Under the pieces are notes generated by a model. The model was not told the DNA's origin, did not search any database, and saw only the letters and a list, made by a program, of their open reading frames with translations. The position numbers were made by a program, and so were the translations under genes. DNA of 5,502 bases from Thermoplasmata archaeon. Lineage in GTDB: Archaea > Thermoplasmatota > Thermoplasmata > Thermoplasmatales > Thermoplasmataceae. The first letter of the stretch is position 1. Every line of letters begins with the position of its first letter. Below, piece after piece: positions 1 to 5,502 of the stretch. The stretch is from positions 1 to 5,502 of the forward strand of contig JAKAQT010000098.1 in assembly GCA_021819605.1 (NCBI GenBank). Direction: 5' to 3'.

Positions 1-714
1 CATGAATTCATAAGCGATGATCCTGAGTTTGCTGCAGCTGCAGCAAGGAACGGCTGCATCATAACCGATGTGAGGAAGATGTTCCGGGACATGAAACCGC
101 CGTATACGGGCCGGGTTAGGGAAATAGGCGCCCGCAGAATCGCTGTCCTTGGAACTGACAGTGCCATAGGAAAGAGAACGACAGCCGTCATACTGACCAA
201 CACCCTGAAGCAGAAAGGGATAGCCGCTTCCATGGTGGGAACAGGCCAGACAGCCTGGATGCAGGGATTCGACCACACGGTGGTGATAGATTCAATGATA
301 AACGACTTCATTCCTGGCGGACTGGAGAAAGTTGCAGTTGAGGCATGGGAACAGGAACACCCGGATGTGATGTTCATCGAGGGACAGGGGTCAGTCCTGC
401 ACCCTGCCTATCCGGGCAGCTTCGAGATCATAGGGGCCCTGAGGCCCGACGGGATAATCCTGCAGCATGCACCCAGGAGGCTGGTCTTTGACGGGTTCCC
501 GGAATATCCGATTCCGGACCTTGCAAAATACATAAGGATACTGGAGATGCTTTCTGGCAGAAAGGTCATTGCCATTTCAATAAACAGGGAAAACATGAAA
601 AGTGATGAGGTGGCTGAAGAGATCTCGAAACTTGAGGCAAGATTCGGCATACCAGTCTTTGATCCGCTCAATTCGCAACCGCAGAAACTTATTGAGGCAG
701 TTGATTACCCTTAG
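1..714 (+). CDS. DUF1611 family (DgcN-like) P-loop protein, 5'-truncated
   Basis: The frame is open from base 1, and the 23 codons before the first in-window GTG (position 70) still match the family (HEFISDDPEF, then an Ala-rich stretch and IITDVRK). The real start therefore lies upstream; about 237 C-terminal residues are visible, where full family members are around 330-350. Visible motifs are a Walker A-type loop GTDSAIGKRT (bases 151-180), the block VGTGQTAWMQGF followed by DFIPGGLE (about 235-325), and the signature EGQGSVLHPAY (379-411). These are hallmarks of DUF1611. Characterised relatives (DgcN) are reported to N-acetylate D-glutamate in a D-glutamate catabolic route together with the racemase DgcA. 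Here the next gene, starting directly after the TAG stop, is a MurL-like protein, so the two are probably co-transcribed and translationally coupled. Family assignment is firm; the exact reaction and substrate in this organism are inferred. Confidence 0.88.
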   Translation, partial: HEFISDDPEFAAAAARNGCIITDVRKMFRDMKPPYTGRVREIGARRIAVLGTDSAIGKRTTAVILTNTLKQKGIAASMVGTGQTAWMQGFDHTVVIDSMINDFIPGGLEKVAVEAWEQEHPDVMFIEGQGSVLHPAYPGSFEIIGALRPDGIILQHAPRRLVFDGFPEYPIPDLAKYIRILEMLSGRKVIAISINRENMKSDEVAEEISKLEARFGIPVFDPLNSQPQKLIEAVDYP

Positions 715-2142
715 ATGTCCTATCTCCAGAAGATATCTGAATTTCGCAACATTACTGTCACCCCGACTTCCTTTGACGGCCACAGGATAGAGGGCGACAT
801 CAGCCTTGAGCGAGAATCAGACACCCTGAAATTTCATCTTATATTCTCCTACTCTGACAGCATAGATGTGGATCAGAATATGGCAGGGCTTGTTCTTGCA
901 ATGCCGGCCATCAACTTCACCCTTTTCTCCGAAAAACTGACCCTGAATTTTCCAGCGTCAGAGTCCGATGTTTCTGCTATTTCAGAATTTGTCCGGATCA
1001 ACAACCGTGAGGTCTTTATCAACAAGCTCGCAAGGAGAAGATATGAGTTTTTCAGGCAGGAATATGTTCCACGGGATGAGGACATAACTGAAGTAAATTC
1101 AGATGGGGACACAGTGGTCTCAGCGGCATCCCGGTATGAGGATACGCCCAGAAAGATTCCTGGAGGCAGTAATGCCGTTCTTTCCTCGGGCGGTAAGGAA
1201 AGCCTGCTCTCCTACGGCATGCTGAAGGAAATCGATCCGGAGACTCATGCTTTCTATTTCAATGAATCAGGCGGGCACTGGCTAACCGCAAAAACTGCCC
1301 ATGATTATTACACTGCAAAGTTTTCAAATGTGCACAAGGTCTGGTCAAACGTGGACAGGTTCTACCGCTATGTGCTCAGGAACATGAGGCTACTGGATCA
1401 GCGCGTCATAAATATGAAAACGGACACCTATCCTGTTCAGCTCTTCATTTTTCCTGTATACGTGATGTCAATGATCCCTGTGGCCATTAAACACGGCATA
1501 AGGGGTGCAGTACTTGGAGACGAATTCGATGATCCCTCGGATATGCAGCCTTTCCACGGAATCAGGCACTACTATGGCATATATGACCAGACACTGGATT
1601 TCAACAGGTTCATGAGCAGATATCTTCATTCCAAGGGCATTGACTTCTCCGTATGGAGTGCTGTCTACCCCATAACAGGGGGAGTGGTTGAGAATATACT
1701 CATAAAGAGATATCCTGACCTGTTCAGGCTTCAGAGATCATGCCATTCCTGCAGGAGCGTGAACGGCAAGATTGTTCCGTGCGGGAAGTGCTCAAAGTGC
1801 CTTGGCATACTCATGTTCATTCTTTCCGCGGGTGGTGATCCACACCAGATTCTGTATTCAACAGAATCAATTGAGAATCTGAAGGAAAACGTTTCCAGGG
1901 AGAGGATGAGGCTTGACACAGACGAGCTCAATTACATGAAGGCGAAACTGGGATTCATTCAGGCAGACGACAATGAGAATCTGCAGCATGTCTCAGGCGT
2001 GCATCTTCTGCCCGACGAGCATCAGGTTTTCCAGCACGTACCGGATAGTTACAGGGAAGGGGTCATGAAGATAATAAGCCAGTACGCACCACGTATTTAC
2101 TCCTATAAAGATGGCAAATGGCAGGAATCAGAAAAACAATGA
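715..2142 (+). CDS. MurL-like PP-loop ATP-dependent epimerase homologue
   Basis: This 475-residue protein starts at an ATG directly abutting the upstream stop codon, with no Shine-Dalgarno sequence, which suggests translational coupling. A variable beta-rich N-terminal part (about 1-130) precedes a PP-loop ATP-pyrophosphatase motif SGGKES (residues 158-163). Then come GDEFDDPSDM (near 280), HYYGIYDQTLDFNRFM, and a Cys cluster C343-x2-C346-x9-C356-x2-C359-x2-C362 followed by a hydrophobic helix. The order (GGK[DE]S loop, a GDEF/NE-type acidic motif, a Y-x3-LxFxRF-like segment, an F/L-x-x-SC turn, then CxxCxKC-h-h-h-F) matches my recollection of MurL. MurL uses ATP, giving AMP and PPi, to epimerise the terminal L-Glu of UDP-MurNAc-L-Ala-L-Glu to D-Glu. 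The protein is soluble, with no signal peptide. The substrate here is unknown, since a Thermoplasmata-like host should lack peptidoglycan. A different PP-loop activity such as amidation or thiolation remains possible. Confidence 0.72.
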   Translation: MSYLQKISEFRNITVTPTSFDGHRIEGDISLERESDTLKFHLIFSYSDSIDVDQNMAGLVLAMPAINFTLFSEKLTLNFPASESDVSAISEFVRINNREVFINKLARRRYEFFRQEYVPRDEDITEVNSDGDTVVSAASRYEDTPRKIPGGSNAVLSSGGKESLLSYGMLKEIDPETHAFYFNESGGHWLTAKTAHDYYTAKFSNVHKVWSNVDRFYRYVLRNMRLLDQRVINMKTDTYPVQLFIFPVYVMSMIPVAIKHGIRGAVLGDEFDDPSDMQPFHGIRHYYGIYDQTLDFNRFMSRYLHSKGIDFSVWSAVYPITGGVVENILIKRYPDLFRLQRSCHSCRSVNGKIVPCGKCSKCLGILMFILSAGGDPHQILYSTESIENLKENVSRERMRLDTDELNYMKAKLGFIQADDNENLQHVSGVHLLPDEHQVFQHVPDSYREGVMKIISQYAPRIYSYKDGKWQESEKQ

Positions 2143-2673
2143 TTCTGCCTTCATCATATCCTCCTGGCTGCTGCATGAGGAATATTCATCCAGGGGCTCC
2201 CTGTTCACCTTGAGGAACTGTATACCCCAGTTGAATTTGGACAGCACCAGTGTGGATGAACTTCTGAAACCGCAGATGTAAAGGGCTGCTGCAATGGCCT
2301 CCACGGAGGAGAGTTTTCCAGGCTTCCCGAAATTGACAGGATTGGCCGGGACCAGCAGTGGAAGTTTCCGGGGGAATCTGAGGCGCAGATTCCTTATGCC
2401 CTCTATTTTAGCCCATGATCCATCTATCACGGATATGCCCCTCTCAAGGATTATGGCTCCATCAGCCGGGGTGACAAAGATATCAGCAAAGGGTGTCAAG
2501 GAAAGCGTCTGTGATATCTTTTTCATGCCTGTCTTTTCTGCAAGGCCAAACCTCTTCAGTTTCAGCATCGTTGACTTTGCGGGATCGTCTTCGCCCAGAT
2601 AGGCGAAAAGGATTCTCGGTTTCTGAACGGCACCGTCCGCATCCCGCATCCATGCCATATGCATGGTCCGCAC
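2128..2673 (-). CDS. tsr3: 16S rRNA aminocarboxypropyltransferase Tsr3
   Basis: Tsr3 transfers the 3-amino-3-carboxypropyl group of S-adenosylmethionine onto an N1-methylated (pseudo)uridine of small-subunit rRNA during ribosome maturation. The 181-residue product shows the family pattern: an N-terminal GEDDPAKSTMLKLKRFG (28-43), SLTPFADIF (58-66), DGSW (84-87), then LPLLVPANPVNFGKPGKLSS (104-123), VEAIAAALYICGF, and LSKFNWGIQFLKVN (144-157) near the C-terminus. Length is typical of archaeal members. Two usually conserved cysteines are replaced: the family's DCSW is DGSW and its KC(T/S) is KST. The start is uncertain: the GTG at 2673 gives the longest form, while ATGs at 2664, 2658 and 2649 are also in frame, and conserved sequence begins only around residue 20. 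None has a Shine-Dalgarno sequence. The 3' end overlaps the convergent MurL-like gene by 15 bp. The assignment is strong; activity with the substitutions is inferred. Confidence 0.9.
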   Translation of the reverse strand: MRTMHMAWMRDADGAVQKPRILFAYLGEDDPAKSTMLKLKRFGLAEKTGMKKISQTLSLTPFADIFVTPADGAIILERGISVIDGSWAKIEGIRNLRLRFPRKLPLLVPANPVNFGKPGKLSSVEAIAAALYICGFRSSSTLVLSKFNWGIQFLKVNREPLDEYSSCSSQEDMMKAESLFF

Positions 2674-2695
2674 ATTGAGTTTTCCATGCTTCCGG

Positions 2696-2709
2696 GAAAA
2701 TTATAATAT
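2696..2709 (+). promoter_or_regulatory. BRE/TATA-like promoter for the 298-residue membrane protein gene
   Basis: A GGAAAA purine run leads into TTATAATA (2701-2708), the arrangement of an archaeal BRE plus TATA box. Its centre (about 2704) is 24-25 bases before the ATG at 2729. With the usual spacing of about 26 bases from TATA centre to transcription start, RNA would begin at or within a few bases of the start codon, giving a leaderless or nearly leaderless message. This is called by eye from sequence and spacing only. Confidence 0.5.
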
Positions 2710-2712
2710 CTT
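2700..2712 (-). promoter_or_regulatory. Candidate divergent TATA promoter for tsr3
   Basis: Read on the minus strand, the same AT-rich block gives AAGATATTATAAT, again a purine-rich lead into a TATA-like box. Its centre is about 31 bases from the GTG at 2673, so the expected transcription start (around 2678) falls just upstream of that codon. It is the only TATA-like element in the 55-bp gap between the divergent genes, so a shared bidirectional promoter is the simplest reading. tsr3's uncertain start weakens the call. Confidence 0.35.
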
Positions 2713-2720
2713 ACCTTGAT

Positions 2721-2727
2721 GGAGGAG
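2721..2727 (+). promoter_or_regulatory. Shine-Dalgarno-like GGAGGAG before the ATG at 2729
   Basis: GGAGGAG is a strong anti-16S match but ends only one base before the ATG; taking GGAGG as the core leaves three bases. That is tighter than the usual 5-9. It supports the ATG at 2729, where the first membrane segment begins within five residues, over the next in-frame ATG at 2768, which would cut that segment. It conflicts with the leaderless start implied by the TATA position, so it may not function. Confidence 0.35.
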
Positions 2728-2728
2728 A

Positions 2729-3625
2729 ATGCTGAATCTCCCCTGGGTCATCATCACCGAGGTGCTTATGACCTCGTTCATCGTCTGGATAATAGCATAT
2801 CTCAGAAAAAATTCCAGGCACCTCACCCTCCGAAGTTTCTCAGTATCCGTTATTCTGCTCTCAATGATGGGCAGCATGTTCGATTCCCTCATTTATTACA
2901 TGGCAATGCCAAAGACTTTTTTCAACGTGGTCCTTGCTGCCAACATATCCATGATCGCCATGGCCATTGCCATAGTCTATATCCTCTGGACTGCGGTGAA
3001 GGAAAAAGATTATTCCATGAAGAGAGGCACGGCACTGGCTTTTGCACTGATCCTGGGATGGAACGAGGTGTCCATGGCACTCTTTCTTCGAATCCTTGGC
3101 TATTATTTTCATGATATCTCTTCTGTGGCTGCATACCTTGCCTATTTCGGGCTCTCAGTCACCAATTTCCTCTTTCTTGCTCCCATGATTGCGGAAATGG
3201 TCTTCTTCATAGCATTCAGGCTTGCCCCTGGGCTGGGAAGGAGAATTTCCATAGCCCTTCTGCTCATGCAGGTGGCTGATCCGGCGGTCGTTGGCAATTC
3301 CGCAGCTGTGATTCCGCTTCTCATTGCGTATTCCATAATAATGATCTATGCAGTTTATTACGCATTCAGCTACGTTTATCGCAACCGCGGATCCATTGAC
3401 AGGATGTCCAGCAGGCTTGTTGGCTGGTTCATATTCATCTTTGCTCTATCAACAGCGGGTCTTCTGGAGCCTGTTGTTGTTCACGGTCCTTTCGGGTTAT
3501 CATGGTTCATATTTGCAGTTTCCATGATGTCCTCCATGGTTCTCTATTTCGAAATAATACTGGGAATGTTCTCCCCTGTAGCGGACAGAGCGCCATCAAC
3601 TGCTGAAAATCCGGTTGCTACCTGA
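2729..3625 (+). CDS. Polytopic membrane protein, paralogue of the N-terminal module of the downstream Fe-S membrane protein
   Basis: I do not recognise a named family. The 298-residue protein is almost entirely membrane-embedded, with about eight or nine hydrophobic segments near residues 5-24, 37-59, 65-90, 101-124, 133-163, 173-190, 193-216, 230-250 and 257-280, then a short polar tail. It contains no cysteine and only three histidines (31, 128, 252), so it is unlikely to bind Fe-S clusters itself. It aligns by eye over nearly its full length with residues 1-250 of the convergent gene at 3633-5502: NEVSMALFL (112-120) matches DEVLMSLAF, IAEMVFFIAF (154-163) matches SIEMFLSIIF, and SMVLYFEIILGMFS (269-282) matches DMVLYLWGTLHRGM. 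It is therefore a stand-alone copy of that module, perhaps a partner subunit or quinone-facing membrane anchor. Function is otherwise unknown. It probably has its own promoter, and its stop is 7 bp from the neighbour's stop. Confidence 0.85.
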   Translation: MLNLPWVIITEVLMTSFIVWIIAYLRKNSRHLTLRSFSVSVILLSMMGSMFDSLIYYMAMPKTFFNVVLAANISMIAMAIAIVYILWTAVKEKDYSMKRGTALAFALILGWNEVSMALFLRILGYYFHDISSVAAYLAYFGLSVTNFLFLAPMIAEMVFFIAFRLAPGLGRRISIALLLMQVADPAVVGNSAAVIPLLIAYSIIMIYAVYYAFSYVYRNRGSIDRMSSRLVGWFIFIFALSTAGLLEPVVVHGPFGLSWFIFAVSMMSSMVLYFEIILGMFSPVADRAPSTAENPVAT

Positions 3626-3632
3626 TGGCACA

Positions 3633-5502
3633 TCACTTTTTGGAAATTTTCTCCCTTACCCAGTGCCTGACATCATAATAGAAGATGTTCTCGTAGGGGC
3701 AGGCGTTGACACAGTCCCCTATGCCCACACACCTGCTGTCCTTGTATTCCCCGGTTGCGATGAAACTGCCAGGCTGCCCGTAATTCCCGACAGGGCATGC
3801 ACTTGCACAGTCCTTGGTGGGGCATGTCACGCACTGGTTCGGGTCTCTGACCTTCAGGCGGAAGAACCCGAATCTTGAGATGAACCTGTTGAAGTTCCCC
3901 CACTGGCAGTACCCGGTGTTGATGCATCCGTATGATCCCACGTATGGCATGAGTATGAAGACAGCGTACCAGAGGAAGCCAAAATAGAAAATGTAGAGCA
4001 TATATTCTGGATCTGTGCCGTAAAATGTTAGATTCAGCCTGCCTGTGGAATCGAGCCACGATATGACTGCCGCAGCTATCACTGAGACATATACCATGTT
4101 GGAGACTATCCTGTAAACCATATTTCCTGTACGATCCGCCCTTGTGAGTGATTTGCTCATGCCGGACGAGGTGTTGAATTTCTTCATGGAATCATAGAAC
4201 GTCCCCTGATACATCACCGGTGCCGTGCAGAAAACTGAACACAGCTGCCTAGAACCGAACAGGAGCGAAAGGATGCCGCTTATGACATACGTCAGCAGCA
4301 TGGGAAGGATCAGGAGGGGAGAGACAGCCCCGGCAGTTCCTATTCCCATGGACCATCCTATGAATGGGACACTTGCGGGATTCTGTATTATGAAGGATGG
4401 GAGGAGTATTGAGTAAATGCCGTACGCCACAAGCATGAGTGAAAGCCTGATGCGTGTCTCCACGTCCCTGGTTTTCCTGATCTTGAAGACAACAAGAGAT
4501 CCCATCTCAATACCCATCATGACCAGGAACCATGAGGATAGGCTCACGCTGCCGAAGAATATGAAGAAGTCAAAAACTGCCTTCCCTGCAACTGCAAGAA
4601 TGCTGCCTGTAAGCGGCACAATTCCTGTGGAGGCAATGAATGGAACAGCCCCGTAATACTGGATGTCAAAGGCTGCACCCATGAAGAATTCGGCGGCAAA
4701 AACAAGGAGGAGAAAACTGAAGGACCATCTTCTGTTTGCAAGCCAGTAGGTGCGGGGACCGGTTGAAAGCATGCCCCTGTGAAGCGTGCCCCACAGGTAC
4801 AGGACCATGTCTGCTATCATTGCCAAGGAGAAGAGGTAGATGCTTCCGTAAACCTGCCACGCGAAAACTCCCGCCATCATGGCTGTGTAAACTGCAAGGA
4901 GGATGAGGATGTATGATCCCATTGATCTCCTGACCGACTGTGCCCTGTACAGGTGTTCAAAAAGGAATACAAAGAACCCGGTCATGACAGCCCCGGCCAG
5001 GTATACTGTCAGCGGGCCCCAACTATATCCAGTAACAGCCGGAGGCGCAAGAAACATTATTGCTGCCTGCGCCAGCAACAGGACAAGTGCCCAGGGGTTC
5101 TGGTCCTTTCTCATGAAAATTATGCTCAGAAACATCTCAATGCTCATTGGAAAGACAAACCAGTAGCTGGAGACCGACAGGAATATTGCACTTACGGGAT
5201 CGGTGCTGACCAGTGCCAGATATTGCTGATGCGACAGAACAAGATTGAATGCCAGGCTCATAAGAACTTCGTCAAGGATGACAAAGACAGCGGTGAAAAC
5301 CATCAGGAATCTTCTTGAAGCATTCTGATCTTCGAGGAATATATCGCGCATGAACAGGGCCAGGAACGGGATGATCTCCACGGCCATGGCTACAAGCGCC
5401 ACTTCTATGGCACCGATTTCAGAGAGAATGCCGGGAAATGCCAGATAGATAAAGGGGCCAACAAGCATTCCGTTCATCATTGCGAGGATGAGGTAAACCA
5501 CC
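3633..5502 (-). CDS. Large membrane protein with C-terminal NapH/NosR-like and ferredoxin Fe-S region, 5'-truncated
   Basis: At least 622 residues are visible. The frame is open to the window edge and the first residues already lie in a membrane segment. Alignment with the paralogue at 2729-3625 suggests about 40 N-terminal residues are missing. Residues 1-420 carry roughly a dozen membrane segments and no cysteine. All eleven cysteines fall in the last 202 residues: C421-x3-C425 in the loop before a helix at about 461-483; C526 and C532 just after the last helix (about 500-521); then C557-x2-C560-x4-C565-x3-C569-P and C591-x5-C597-x3-C601-P. The segment GNFNRFISRFGFFRLKV before the ferredoxin motifs resembles NapH/NosR/polyferredoxin proteins. 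By helix count all cysteines lie on one face, probably cytoplasmic, given the basic tail ending in KISKK. The likely role is membrane-bound electron transfer, perhaps between a soluble donor and quinone. The partner is not visible and no family name is assigned. Confidence 0.85.
   Translation of the reverse strand, partial: VVYLILAMMNGMLVGPFIYLAFPGILSEIGAIEVALVAMAVEIIPFLALFMRDIFLEDQNASRRFLMVFTAVFVILDEVLMSLAFNLVLSHQQYLALVSTDPVSAIFLSVSSYWFVFPMSIEMFLSIIFMRKDQNPWALVLLLAQAAIMFLAPPAVTGYSWGPLTVYLAGAVMTGFFVFLFEHLYRAQSVRRSMGSYILILLAVYTAMMAGVFAWQVYGSIYLFSLAMIADMVLYLWGTLHRGMLSTGPRTYWLANRRWSFSFLLLVFAAEFFMGAAFDIQYYGAVPFIASTGIVPLTGSILAVAGKAVFDFFIFFGSVSLSSWFLVMMGIEMGSLVVFKIRKTRDVETRIRLSLMLVAYGIYSILLPSFIIQNPASVPFIGWSMGIGTAGAVSPLLILPMLLTYVISGILSLLFGSRQLCSVFCTAPVMYQGTFYDSMKKFNTSSGMSKSLTRADRTGNMVYRIVSNMVYVSVIAAAVISWLDSTGRLNLTFYGTDPEYMLYIFYFGFLWYAVFILMPYVGSYGCINTGYCQWGNFNRFISRFGFFRLKVRDPNQCVTCPTKDCASACPVGNYGQPGSFIATGEYKDSRCVGIGDCVNACPYENIFYYDVRHWVREKISKK
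3637..3650 (+). terminator. Possible T-tract terminator for the 298-residue membrane protein gene
   Basis: TTTTT followed by GGAAA and TTTT begins 12 bases after the stop codon of the + strand membrane gene, inside the 3' end of the convergent gene. Archaeal termination commonly uses short T-runs on the non-template strand without a hairpin. The T-runs are short and also encode the terminal Lys codons of the opposite gene, so this is only a weak candidate. Confidence 0.25.

Noticed and set aside
31..45. GCTGCAGCTGCAGC repetitive palindrome
   Set aside because: It encodes an Ala run within the DUF1611 N-terminal part, so it is codon repetition rather than a regulatory repeat.
70..72. GTG at 70 as the start of the DUF1611 gene
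   Set aside because: The frame is open to base 1 and the residues before it match the family, so this is an internal Val codon of a gene cut by the window edge.
2294..2602. 102-codon open frame on + strand inside tsr3
   Set aside because: It is antisense to a well-conserved gene and its translation shows no recognisable domain.
2650..2666. Inverted repeat CCATGC-CATAT-GCATGG near the tsr3 start
   Set aside because: The arms are only 6 bp and consist of Met/His/Trp codon sequence in the extended N-terminus. If tsr3 starts at 2649 it could be an operator in the leader, but nothing else supports that.
3615..3878. 87-codon + strand frame across the end of the membrane gene and antisense to the ferredoxin region
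   Set aside because: It lies opposite the conserved Cys motifs, which explain the base pattern; there is no promoter or RBS.
3673..4059. 128-codon minus-strand frame overlapping the Fe-S gene in another frame
   Set aside because: It is a frame shadow; the reading frame carrying CxxC motifs and membrane helices is the coding one.
4953..5318. 121-codon + strand frame antisense to the Fe-S membrane gene
   Set aside because: It is a polar, low-quality translation opposite a continuous membrane-protein frame.
5499..5501. GTG (minus strand) at 5501 as the start of the Fe-S membrane protein
   Set aside because: It is the first possible start in a frame open to the edge, and alignment with the paralogue indicates about 40 residues are missing upstream.

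Overview
The window looks like a compact archaeal chromosome segment, most plausibly from the Thermoplasmata (Thermoplasmatales-like acidophiles). The reasons are heavy AGG (Arg) and ATA (Ile) codon use, an archaeal-type Tsr3 rRNA-modification gene, a BRE/TATA-like promoter lying so close to the start codon that a leaderless or nearly leaderless mRNA is expected, and very tight gene packing. The lineage is inferred from style; no single gene fixes it.

Layout: (1) 1-2142, + strand. A DUF1611 (DgcN-like) P-loop protein, cut at its 5' end by the window edge, is followed with zero spacing (TAG then ATG) by a PP-loop protein that resembles MurL, the ATP-dependent epimerase acting on the glutamate of UDP-MurNAc-L-Ala-L-Glu. 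(2) 2128-2673, - strand. tsr3, the 16S rRNA aminocarboxypropyltransferase, overlaps the 3' end of the MurL-like gene by 15 bp. (3) 2674-2728. A 55-bp divergent intergenic region carries a near-palindromic TATA element that could serve both tsr3 and the next gene. (4) 2729-3625, + strand. A 298-residue polytopic membrane protein of unknown family. (5) 3633-5502, - strand. A large membrane iron-sulfur protein, 5'-truncated by the window edge, convergent with gene 4 across only 7 bp.

How the genes relate: in bacteria and haloarchaea DgcN (DUF1611) works with an enolase-superfamily enzyme, DgcA, that racemises N-acetyl-glutamate. Here a MurL-like epimerase, unrelated to DgcA, occupies the partner position. 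This suggests a D-/L-glutamate (or glutamyl conjugate) interconversion module in an organism expected to lack peptidoglycan. The two membrane genes are homologous: the whole of gene 4 aligns by eye with roughly the first 250 residues of gene 5, and gene 5 appears to repeat part of that module before ending in a NapH/NosR-like Cys-pair region and a ferredoxin domain. They may form one membrane electron-transfer system of undescribed type. tsr3 is a housekeeping gene with no evident link to either side.

The only stretches without coding sequence are the 55-bp promoter region and the 7-bp convergent gap. I saw no RNA genes, CRISPR arrays, insertion sequences or long repeats.
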